The notes under the pieces were generated by a model. It searched no databases and was not told where the DNA came from. It saw only the letters and a program-made list of their open reading frames with translations. Positions 35,520 to 46,900 of a DNA stretch of 64,000 bases are shown in pieces; the first letter of the stretch is position 1; the number at the start of each line of letters is the position of its first letter. A program made the position numbers and the translations under genes. The DNA is from Homalodisca vitripennis (Eukaryota > Arthropoda > Insecta > Hemiptera > Cicadellidae), in NCBI RefSeq assembly GCF_021130785.1, contig NC_060214.1, positions 104,338,001 to 104,402,000 of the forward strand. The letters are read 5' to 3'.

Positions 35520-37578
35520 GTAATATTACAATATGTTGTAACACTTTTGTACTATTTAAACTTAAACTTAGTACGTACTTATAACAGTATTATTTTATTT
35601 AAACTAATATACTACTTTGAAAAAATAAAACAACCAAAACTACTTTAGAAGTGATTGGCAAAATTGTGATTTTTTTTTTGCAGAGGGGGGATTTATTTAT
35701 AGCTCGCTGACAAACTCAAAATTAAAACACGTTACATGATCAACTTTCTTTGGCCTACATACAATGCTAGATGTAAATATTGTTGTACAACAGAATACAA
35801 AACAATAGAGAAAAATATATGTTATTAAATGGTAATTTTACATAAAGGAACAGTTAAGGCTTTTATTAAAATGTGTGAATATTTAAGAGTTTAAGTTGCT
35901 TGTATAGGAATAAATTTATACGTAAAAAGTCTGGTATTGTTTTTCTCTATATATCGTGAAAACATAGAGACAAACAGACGTTACGTGGTCTTTTTTATAC
36001 TTACCGTAGACTTTACCAAACCCTCAGCCATAAAGTAATTATGAAATTCAGATAAACTACTTTAAGTTAATTAATTTTATTTGTTATAAATTTCTGTTAA
36101 AACAAATTACTGTAAAAAATTAACACCCTCATTTAAAAATACGGTAAGTATTTTCGTTTAGACCTTATTTATTCATTCCAATAAAATTGATTATCTCTTA
36201 TGTAAGGTATTACTTTTGTAAAAAGTGCAATCTACAATAAATGTTTTCCAAATTACTAATAGTTGATATTAAAACTTTAAAATATTATTTAAAGTTTTTG
36301 ATCTTACTTAAAAAATAGAATTTATTAAAATCGTAAAAAACACACGTGCATTTGTTTTGTATTATATTGAAAAAACAAATGTCTTTTTGACTTAAAAGAT
36401 AAATCTATTTATAATCGAGATTTTGTAAAGGGCCACAAAGGCAGAGTGGAGCTCAACCCTCGAATACTCCCTAGAGAATGAAATGATTTCAGTCTGATTA
36501 AACTGATTCCCAACACAACCAACTTTCTTATTAGTTCAATCTTGTATAGACATATTTTAATTTGATTTTACCGCTCTTATCTTTGATTCTTTAGGCCAAA
36601 TCTGATCCATCCTACTCATCTAGAAAGTATCTAGGAAACCTGAAAAATAGTTATGAGTAATATTAATAAACAATATTTCTTCTTTTATAATTTTAAGAAT
36701 CATTAGCTTTGAATCAACTAAAAAAAACATTTCTAAAATGTCAGCTATCACTAAAGTATGTATGTAGTGAAATCCTATGAAACGCTCATCTTCAGGAGCA
36801 ATCTATACGACTACCAATAAGAAATCTTAAATTATCATGAACTTAGAGATATTTTCCAATCATCATTGATGTAGTTCACATTTCTTAAGCAAACGTCATG
36901 CCTGCATCCTAAGTAACAGCAGATTAAATGGTAATTGTATTGTGGGAAAATGATTAGTCTAAACTGTCTTTTTAAGTAGTTTTTATATACAAATATATAG
37001 TTTATAAAAATCGCACTGATCAGTTGGACTTCTACAAATTGTAATCCATTTTGATCAACACATGAAATGCATGAATTTTATCTATTTTTCACCTCCAATT
37101 AACTATTAAAATAAACTTTATTTGAAATTTAATCATGGATCATTGATCTAAAACTTCTAAATTTTTGATATTATTACTACATGTAAGTAATACCTCATAT
37201 AAAATATTGGTTTAAATAAACATTTAATTTGTTTTTAAGACATAGCGGTATGTGAAAGTATCGTTAAAATTTTTAATGAGCACGTAAGTATAATAACCAT
37301 CTGAGGGTACTCCAAAGAATAAATTTCTCTACTACTTCTTTGCTGCAATATTTTAGCTATGAAAGTAAAATTATTTTCTGATTTGCTCACGTTTATTTCA
37401 CCGAACGACGCAAGGACACTTTTTCCAATGTGGTTTTTATATATATATATATATATTATATATATATATATATAATATATGTGTGTGTGTGTGTGTGTGT
37501 GGTGTGTGTGTGTGTGTGTGTGTGTTTGTTTTGTGTGTGTGTGGTTTGTTTGTGTGTTTGTTTGTGTGTGTGTGATGT

Positions 37579-37622
<44 letters not shown>

Positions 37623-38268
37623 TGTGTGTGTGTGTGTTTCAATGTAATACCTCTTGAATGAGGGTGGCAGTCCATGGTGAGGCCTTGAGATAGTAGTAAA
37701 TATATATTTTCAGATACATTATGTTAGAAATCTTGCTCTTAAACGAAGTGAAAAGGGCTAAACTACCAGAGAATCGTTGTAACCCGGCGAATAAGGCTTA
37801 CATACTACTAAAATTCCAACGTATTAATATCCTTTCATTAAAATTTTTATTTACGAAACAATATAAAAACTATTTAATATTAATATTACCACAGCCTAAG
37901 GCATGAACCTTTTCTACTAAACCCTATAGGTCCTATAATGTCCTACTACATGCAAGATTCAGATAAAAAAAAACTCGTGAGAAATAGAAAGGAGGAGGAC
38001 GCTTTTTCAGTAAAATTTTACAGGTCCCTAATTGCACACACATCCATTCTTGCATATCGATAGAGGCTAAAAGTCTCGTAGTTGTAACAGCAGACTATTA
38101 TTTGTTTCTATCCATCAGTATTTTTATCAAATTTTTGTTTCGCTATTTTACGTTTTTTATTTGGCTCACATTACTGGCTGTGATAAACATCACATGTATG
38201 AAATGTAATAAGTTTTAATTCCTTAAAAACTATAATCGAATGGAATATAAAATTAATGTATGTTTCAG
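35520..38268. other. Intron with compound microsatellite
   Basis: Apart from the TA/TG microsatellite at 37436-37640 I see nothing but AT-rich intron. Confidence 0.5.
37436..37640. repeat. Compound (TA)n(TG)n microsatellite
   Basis: About 45 bp of TA runs into about 160 bp of TG with GG, TTTG and GATG interruptions. Open frames across it on both strands (Cys/Val or His/Thr repeats) are composition artefacts. Confidence 0.97.
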
Positions 38269-38417
38269 TAATCACTCTCGATCGCTTTCTCGTGATCATC
38301 TTTCCATTCCGCGTCCGTAGGCTGGAGATGACTCGTACCAAGCGGTTGATGCTGCTGGGCTGGCTTTTGGCTGCTTTAACTCTCCGCACTACCACTGATG
38401 CACATCAACTATTTCCA
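38269..38417 (+). CDS. TM3 end, DRF motif and TM4-start exon of receptor
   Basis: Acceptor TGTTTCAG ends at 38268 and donor GTGAGT starts at 38418. With the carried base the exon reads VITLDRFLVIIFPFRV: the end of TM3, with LDRF in place of DRY and the PF of intracellular loop 2. Next is RRLEMTRTKRLMLLGWLLA, with basic loop residues and TM4 start. The remaining TLRTTTDAHQLFP looks shifted. One base removed in ACTCTCCGC gives ALPLMHINYF, which suits the TM4 end and also gives the phase 2 border that the next exon needs. Confidence 0.92.
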
Positions 38418-38689
38418 GTGAGTAAAGTGATTACACGAAGTTAATTCCTGGTCGCAAATAAACATTACGCGATACTCAAATAATTCCTTGTAATTAATCC
38501 TTGTCAAGTAGGTTAACTTTGCAGGAAGTTTAAAGAAAAATTGATTTTGATATTATGTTTGATCTTAAATGCTATACTTAGACGTGAGTTTCTTTTATAA
38601 TAGATTTTGGCGAGTTCAAAGTTACAATGCTTCATTTGATGGCCTTTAATGGACGCTTAAGTATTTTTTTAGAATGATACACTGTGAGC

Positions 38690-38755
38690 TAGAGAGAGAG
38701 AGAGAGTGAGGGGGGAGAGTGGTGAGGGAGAGGGGGTTCAGAGAAAGAGAGAACT
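38690..38755. repeat. (AG)n purine-rich low-complexity tract
   Basis: AGAGAGAGAG passing into GAGGGGGGAGAGTGG and GAGAAAGAGAG. Polypurine on the plus strand. Confidence 0.9.
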
Positions 38756-41101
38756 GAAAAAGATAAATATTTGTATTACATTACTTTATTAAGTGTATTT
38801 TACTTAAGGGAGATTGCTTACATTCTGCCGACGCTACCTTGTTTTTTCTTACTCTTATATACACAACACAACATGTTACAAAAATCTTATATATTTTATT
38901 CTGAACCCGAAATACCGTTATTGAAATCATATCGTTTTCTGTCCGTCTGTGCGATAACTCTTGATAGAGTAATGACGTGAAAACGTTTTCCTTGTCCCAG
39001 TGATGGATCTCAGTTGATTTTAATTGCCAAATTTTTAAAGGCCAAATTCATAGTAAATTATACTAGCGTACACGACTGATAATAACAATAATAACATATG
39101 AAACAGCAAAAATAATTTTCAATTAATCTTTTGCGTAAAATGCTCGCCAAAAATTAAAGTTCAAAGATATAACTTGTTATATTAGGCTGTAATTTATCGT
39201 CATGCAAAATTAATGGATAACATAGGATTCATATGGATCTAATACAACAGATAATTTAAAAAAATAGCTAAGAAATAACACAGATTAATTTTTCCATATT
39301 CTCATCAAAAGAAGAAGGTTAATATTACCTTGGTATAAGATTGATGACATTATTAGCAACAGTTCAGGCAAGCAGCTTTTAATATTTTTGAAATATTTTA
39401 AGTTTTTTTGTACATTTATTGTATTTGTTTGAAATGTGGATACGCATATAAATCGTGAAAAATTATGACTATGAGATTTTAATAATTTTTACATATTAAT
39501 ATTGGTGGTATCTTATTGGCATCTTCACAGAAATCTTTGCAGGACCAGCAAATGTTAATTTATATACATTTCTCACGCAAATAAAGAAAGAGGTTTGACC
39601 ACTTCAAAGTATCTAATTAAAAAAAAAAGATTTGATTTGAGCCAGGCCAATTTGTTTAAGTTTAAAAACGGAGTAATAAAAACAGTACAAGCTGGAAGGC
39701 AAGAATGCTCGGGTCTACGATGCAATCTGTCTACTTTATCTTGGAGCTTATAACACTTTGGGTAAACCTGTTCCATTGAGACGATTTAAATAAATGTTAC
39801 ATTTGGGTAATTTAGGATTTTGACGTATCACACACAAGTATTAAATGTACATACTTTGCAATTGAATCTACCTTATATACTTACTGTATAAATACTTACT
39901 TATACTACATTAGTATACATAGGTGGATACCCACGGGGTGTTAATGTAATTAGGCACGATATTTGAAACAAATAATGTCAGTTACTGCATTAGCACAATT
40001 TAAATATGTATTGCTCTAAGCTCTCTGAGGATAAAAGATCTATTAGCAAATATAAAAAAAACAGTAGCAGTCGTGGGACTGCCGATAGAAGTGAAAACGG
40101 AACTTATTAAGTTGAGAGTAATTAACAATACGTTATGTAGCAGTATATCTGTAATTGTAAAATGTGACGCGTTTTTAATTTTTCCAATTTTAAAATCCAC
40201 GAAAAAATATTATCAAATAACTAGAAATCTATTTTACCCACGCTCAGTAAGATAAATCTTATACCGTAATAATACTCATTTCATGATGAAGAGGTTAAAT
40301 ATTAAAAACATAATTAAAATGAATAATGCTAAATTTTAAATACAAATATTCGTACAAATATTAAAAATGTTTAAAAATATATTCGTTGTTTTCATTATTT
40401 CATTTATCTGCCATAAAAATATGTTGTAAATTGCCTCAATATTATAGTTAGTTAAACATAGAATACAAGTGAGTAAACACCGAGTGAACAACAGTGAGTT
40501 GAACTACCGTTGTAAAATAATACAGTTATTGCTACGGATAAAGTATATAATTGCAATAACAATTAAACCCACAATATTTTTAAAACTAATAAATTAGTTA
40601 AATTAACTTGGTTCTTTCGTAAAAGGTATTTTTTATTGCACAATAAACTAATTTATTGAGTTAATACGGGTATCAGTGAGCCAATGCGCCAACTACAGTT
40701 CCGGCAGAAACGTTCACTCATCACTTCATACGCTACTACAGGCTAAACTAAACTTCCAATAAAAAATGATAAATTACAAAAAAAATATTCATCTATTTTC
40801 ACACAAACTTTCTCGCTAACAAATTTTGTCTGACCAAAAAAAAAAATAAAAAAATCCTCGCTTACTACTTTTTTCTTGTCATTGTAAACGCTATGTAAAA
40901 ATGTAAACAATAATCAAAATTATTTTCGAAATTTTTTTAATATTTAAAAATTTAACCAATAGATTGCCAATATTAAGAGCTTTAATTTGACGCATCTTAC
41001 AGAATTGCACGACATTGGCTTCACTTTTAAATCGCGAGAGGAAGCCGTAAAGGTCACTGATTTTCGCAGTCTGTTTTCAATACTCCGCCGGGACAGTTTT
41101 T

Positions 41102-41201
41102 AACACAGCGAGACTGACTTTTTCATGCAGGTTAGTAGTCCGCGGCCAAGTCTACGGTTAAAAAACACACAGCGAGACTGACTTTTTCATGCAGGTTAGT
41201 A
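41102..41201 (+). repeat. 36-bp direct repeat ending in a splice-donor-like site
   Basis: ACACAGCGAGACTGAC, then TTTTTCATGCAGGTTAGTA, occurs at 41102-41137 and again at 41166-41201, offset 64 bp. Each copy ends ATGCAG|GTTAGT, an excellent donor match. The surrounding ~300 bp is richer in CpG and GC than the rest of the intron, so an alternative first exon or a transposon end are both possible. Confidence 0.8.
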
Positions 41202-44200
41202 TCATTAGCATGTCGGTGACGCGAACCGAGGATTTTAACCCTCTACCAAAAACGCTCAACGCGCCTAAAGAAGTTTTCACTTACAATAATTAATTAATGG
41301 TAAAGAATATTGAGGAAAAATATAAATAATCATCACGGATACACTTTTATTAGATTTAAAGTGTTATAAAAGTTAATAAAATTTAATTATTTTCGACATA
41401 GCAGAACGAATGGAGTTGTCCAATTACGGTTTTATAACTCGAACTTTTCTAGAAGCTTGATCTTTTGGGAGCTACTTCTATGGATTATACAGATACTCTG
41501 TAATATACTTTTCCCTCTTGATTGTTTGCTGAACTCAAAAAAATTAAAATATAGCCATTTAAACGTTCTTTTGTCTCTAAGTACGTCTTTTTTTAATGGT
41601 AGTTCGTGAGAAGTAATGAATATTATATAAGTATTAAAGTAGTTATTAACATTTTTGGTTTCTTCTTTTCAACAAAATATCTCAGGGAAAAATATACCCA
41701 ATCATTAAAAAAGTAGTGCATAATGGAAAGGAATGCGTGTGGTCTTTATATTACTGAGATTGTTGCGTCATTTCTGCAATGTTATAAGCCATTGTATATT
41801 CTCCATAAAGTAATTGCAGAATTAAACTTTGTGCGTCTCGCCTGACAAGGTAAATAAGGAAACACTTAAGTAACACACCGCTTAGGCGTTTACAACTTGT
41901 CAAAGTGTATTATCCATTGTAAGGACACAATCGGCTCACATTCTGCAACTAGTTTTGGCAGCAATGCCTAAATTAAACATTAACTAATTCACCACCAAGC
42001 GCCACTAATTTTGTGTTACGTAAGCTCCAATCCTTAGTTACACTCAATCCGCATGTAATGTCATTGTTACAACATAAATACGTATTAGTTTAATGTTTTT
42101 ACATCATTTTATTCGTAGCAATAGGCTTACTTCTCAGGTTTTTTTTTTTTTTAAAACGTCCGGCTACGATAGTACTAGTAGCTACGCAAATTAAAAAACG
42201 TAATGTGTGTCACGATTGTTGTTACAATTAATGAATTTAAACCATTTAGAGAAACGTTTATGTGTTTCGCAAAGCTAGACGTAGCGTTGGACGCATATTA
42301 ACCAAAGAAAATATGAAATGCTAACATGCGATTACTAGTTCCTACATTGTCTTTTCTGAATATTATTAGCTTCCTTTTGCTCTAATACTTCTAGAAGGAC
42401 ACTGATGGAGGTATTTTAGAAAAAACGAAATAGGAAGAGCGAATCAGGACATATATAGCTAAGGAAAATTGAATTAAAGTGGGATTTATATATCAGAAGA
42501 ATCTCATGTGTGTATTAGTTAATGTTTATAGTTAAACTCCAACAGCTAATAACCATATTAATTTCATACGTAAAATATAGTAAAATTTTTTTTATACATT
42601 ACATTAATAACGGTCTAAGACCCGAGAGCCAAGTTACACCGTGCAGAAACATTACCTGGTTTTTTTTATTCGAAGGAGTAATATATCTTAAACAGAAATT
42701 TATCGTCAGCCAAGCTAATCTTTGTGAAGACGATCCATGAAAGGGATGAAAAATATGGAATGATACATATATTTTTTTCTCGAATCATTTTATATGCTTT
42801 CCAATTATTAGGTAATGTCAACGTCAGATAACATGAAAAGGGGATAAAGTGATTTCATATTAATTTATGGTTTTTACATTTGGTATTTAGTATGTTAAGC
42901 TAGAAAAAAATATAATAGTATAAAATAATAGGTTTTTTTTATTTTTACAAAATCTGAGGACTCAGGATGAATAAAAACACACAGGTTATGTGTTTTTAGA
43001 ATGGAAATTTTCTCTCGGTTTTACTGAACAACATTAACAAAGCTATATCTGAAAACAAAAAAAACCTGGGTATGTCAACAGGTAAACCCTGTTATTATTT
43101 ATTGTTGGGTAGTTTTTGAAAAGCCTAGGTGGTGATACAGGGCAATGTAAACTGAATTCCTGCCTACAGGAGAGTGCTTCGATAAATTAAAGCGGTGAGG
43201 TGGAAGAAATGTTGACATGCACGGATTGCGTCCACTTGAGCATAACGGTGTTAACATTTGCTTATCGTTGTATTTGATTTCTTATATACACATTCAAAAC
43301 TTTTTCTAAGATAATAATTAAATTATAAAAAATTTATATTGAAAAAACAAATAGGATTTATTTTACTATGAGGTAGCTTTGTCTAGGTACTACAAAACGA
43401 GTTTTGAGGCTCCTTATAACTTAATCTACAAGACACTTAGAATCAAACAAAATATTTATTTATTATTTCAAATAATATGATTCACTTCTAACTTTATAAA
43501 ACATGGTAGGGATTACCATATTATTAAATCTTATAACAGTCTTCACTGAGGGCTGAATGCAACATGTTAATAATTTAATAATGTAACAGCTTATTCCATT
43601 TGTGAGATAACCTTTGGTCAGAAACGAAATTTTTACAGTCCGTTGAATTATAGGCTTTAGCTAACGCTAAGCCAATTACAGGAGGCCGTTACTAACCTCA
43701 ATATTGACTCTTTTTAGATCACCCAACTGTAATGCTTAAGATAAATGGGAAGATCTGATCTCGGATATTTCCTACTTTAATAGATCTTCTGGTTTTTCTT
43801 ACCTTACCTTCAGTCATTAGCTAAGAAGATTACAAACCCAATAGTAAACCAAGATCTCCTTCAGCTTTTAAAATTATAGAATAATACGTGTAAGATCATA
43901 TAAAACTTTAAATGCCAGATTATGGACCAAGTAATAGTAATACGACGAAAAAAACGTATAATACTTCAAAAACATAGCTAGTCTTATTTATATAGTCCTA
44001 AAGAATAACATCTTCCAAACCAGTAATCAACAGCTCAATACATTAAAACTTCATTGTATGTAACCTACTGTTACTAATTTTGCAAACTATCGTATAATAT
44101 TGAAAGATGTTCTCATTACAAATAAAAGATTCCTATAGCTATAGTTTTTTAAAACATTAAATATTCAAATATTTATTGTTGGCTTCCAGACTGAAAATAC

Positions 44201-44483
44201 AAAGAAAAGAAGAATCTTAAAATACCACTCAAGCATATCAATATGGAACTGATATTTGATGGAAGATTAAGAAACCCTTTTTATTCACAACGCGTTAATA
44301 CATGGCAAAAAATCAAACATCATCAAACTCATTCTTACCTTCCATCAAATATCAGGACTATAATTTTCCTAAGATCTTAGCCGATATTTCAATACGCTAC
44401 TACGATATTACAATACTACTACATAATGAAAGTAATTGCATATTTTGTTGTATAATGTAATAATTTACAATTGCTTGTTACAG

Positions 44484-44576
44484 TAACTTCTACGGCCGCT
44501 CAGGCGTGTGTCTAGCGTTGCACATCACTCCGGACAAGCCCAACGGTTTGGGAATACTCTGTCTTTGTGTTCTTGT
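44484..44576 (+). CDS. Extracellular loop 2 to TM5-start exon of receptor
   Basis: Acceptor CTTGTTACAG ends at 44483 and donor GTGAGT starts at 44577. In phase 2 it reads NFYGRSGVCLALHITPDKPN, the second extracellular loop with the conserved cysteine that pairs with the one in TM3 (..SSRYC). A surplus T in GGTTTGGG at about 44547 then breaks the frame. Past it WEYSVFVFL starts TM5. The 93-nt length becomes 92 after correction, which ends in phase 1 and fits the next exon exactly. Confidence 0.9.
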
Positions 44577-45568
44577 GTGAGTATATTGCTTATCAGAATA
44601 CTGATATATAATGACAATCAATTATCAAGTTGAAATGGACTAAGCGTTAGTAGTAACTGGTGCAAGCTTACCTAACCGCCGAAATAATATTCCAGCTAAC
44701 AGAGATCAGTACGGATTCAGATACAATTTTTCCATCTGACAGATATGTGAACAGGTAATATTCACATTAAACTAATATAACACACGTTAGTAATGTTTTA
44801 AATAAACTAAATTACCCAAAAAATTGCGCTATGTAATCTTTGCGATACTTAAATAAATAAAAGAAATAATATACTATTATATAACACAGATAGTGGTGGT
44901 AATTTCACATACCGTCTGGATCTAACCGTGTCAATAACTGAACATAAGACAGTTCGTCTTGGCACTGTCAAGTTTTAAAACCCATGTTAACTACATATTT
45001 TTTGGGGAAAAGTTTGGTGACATGGTATATTCAAGTGAAAAGTATTTTCGTAGTGTACAATAGAAGATATGTATTTTTTAAAACGGTCTGTGTTTTTAGA
45101 AATACATATTGAAGGAAATTTCGATATGTTATCAAACTAGAAGTTTCTGTTTTGAATGGAAGGCTACATATTATTTTATCGTCTTTATAAATATATATTA
45201 CTGGAAAATTTACCTTTATTTAAAATAACATGTACAGATAAATGCTTATTATTAGAGTTAAACGTCCTAAAAATGGTAATATCACCGAGTCCAAAGTATG
45301 TAAATTAAGCAATGTTTAGACTCGGTTGTGAACAAGAAGATTTTTTAATTACTAAAACTTTTCTATATTTTTTTGGAGACTCATCCAAACCACAAAAGTG
45401 AGGGGTATAATGAGTCTTTTCATATGTAATTATGTAAAATGTATTATATACGCTTTGTTAGTTTTGGTAATAGAAGCAAAATAGGCAATCACATGAAAGC
45501 AAATGCAAAGATTGATTGTTAAGCTATGTTATAATGGCACTGTCTTTACCGGACTGTATCTGTTTTAG
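44577..45568. other. Intron, no recognised content
   Basis: AT-rich sequence without exon, repeat border or long frame. Confidence 0.5.
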
Positions 45569-45792
45569 TCCTGAACCTCCTCTCCCTTCAGCGTGATAGC
45601 AGCGAGCTATCTCTGGATGTTCGTGGCGGCCAGGACCACTCAGCAGGCCGTGTCTCGGGACCGCCGCACCAACGAGGCTGCAATGGCCTGGAGGATGTCC
45701 TTGCTGGTAGCGACAGACGCTGCATGCTGGGGTACCTATTATTGGTCTCTCGGTCTATACTCCCCTGGCTGGGTTTTACCGTTCCTCCACAG
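45569..45792 (+). CDS. TM5, loop 3 and TM6 exon of receptor
   Basis: Acceptor TCTGTTTTAG ends at 45568 and a GGTACTAT donor starts at 45793. The start completes TM5 (FLNLLS, then FSVIAASYLWMFVAA once a surplus C in TCTCCCTTC is skipped). Then comes the third intracellular loop, RTTQQAVSRDRRTNEAA, and TM6, MAWRMSLLVATDAACW. A surplus G in TGCTGGGGTACC hides the CWVPI (CWxP) toggle motif. After it the frame wanders (GTYYWSLGLYSPGW), with GLYS visible. The end CCTCCACAG matches the PPQ that precedes TM7 in relatives. Confidence 0.92.
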
Positions 45793-46900
45793 GTACTATA
45801 TAGATGATAGCTGAAATATCTTGAGATCTGGATAAGTTTATCTGAGATTAAGCTATAAGTTTGCCCATTTCCGTGACCCAGATGTGAGCTAGTCTGTCCT
45901 GTATAGTTGGGAGTGGCAATACAATCGCTTTCAGTTGGAATATCGTTTTAAAAACTTTTAAGCAATTTTTGGTCACGAGACAACCATGCCCTTTTTAAAA
46001 TTACATTTCTGCATAGAGAAAGCGCTACAATAGATAGGTGGAAAAAAGTAAACTTATTGACTATTTTTACGAGAAGCGATAGTCGTGTGAAGCAAACATT
46101 TCTGGCAACTTACCACATCAAAAGTTATTGAAAATAAGAATATGAAATTCGTACCGACTTTATAATAAATAATTACTGAATGATTGATTTTTCATTTATA
46201 TTTAATAATAAAAATTAATACGAAAATTTTCTAAATATCCTATTAAAAATGCATGTAATTTATCTTTACTTGACAAAAAGAAAACTATTATTTTCTTTCT
46301 ACATAGAAATTACTTTAAATGTTTACAAGTTTTTTATTTAAAAAAGATATATTTTTTTTACAAACAAAAAGGCCAATCCAATACTGACTGTAATGATTGT
46401 CATTAGTTTTGTGGTTTGTTATTCTTCTCCAATTCCATCAGTCCTTACTGATATAAAAAGTTATCACTCTTGAGCTGATTCTTTCAAGAAATTCAGCACT
46501 CTCACCACTTACTCCTCTTCACCATTGCCTGATGTATTGGTTGCTCGTAATATGATTCAATATTTAAACTGCCTCAACAACAATTAATTAAAAGTACCTC
46601 CCTTGAACGATAGGGATTGCACCAGGTGTTCATAGTCAAACCGTCCATTTGGATACAATTATTGAGAAGAAAAAAAAATATAAATAATTTATATAATGTT
46701 TTTATTTTTTCGTGCAGCATTTTATTTATTAATACAACACAATATTATTTTTGCAATGAAACAAAAAATTTTTTGGTATATTCTGAAAATTCCTAAAATA
46801 CGATAATCTTTTGATGTCTTTTAAAATTTTCAAAATCTAGTTATAACAATATCGTTCAATAAATTGAAAAAGTAGCGTTCAAAAAATAGTTTCAATGTTG
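45793..46900. other. Intron, no recognised content
   Basis: AT-rich. A minus-strand reading of about 46380-46660 has several short open pieces that could be transposon debris, but I cannot name a family. Confidence 0.35.

Larger units (their letters stand above)
38418..44483. other. Large intron (6.1 kb)
   Basis: It holds a GA-rich stretch (38690-38755), a repeat-like CCGTCTGTGCGATAACTC patch near 38941, a 36-bp direct duplication (41102-41201) in a GC-richer island at about 40980-41300, and otherwise AT-rich DNA without exons. Confidence 0.45.

Noticed and set aside
37235..37675. 146-codon His/Thr frame (minus) and Cys/Val frames (plus)
   Set aside because: Translations of the TA/TG microsatellite; no start context, domain or codon pattern.
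38771..38980. Frame ending SVCAITLDR, which resembles the TM3 motif VITLDRF
   Set aside because: No acceptor, no following TM4, and the DNA word CCGTCTGTGCGATAACTC looks like part of a dispersed repeat (similar text at 3071). The true TM3 exon is at 38269.
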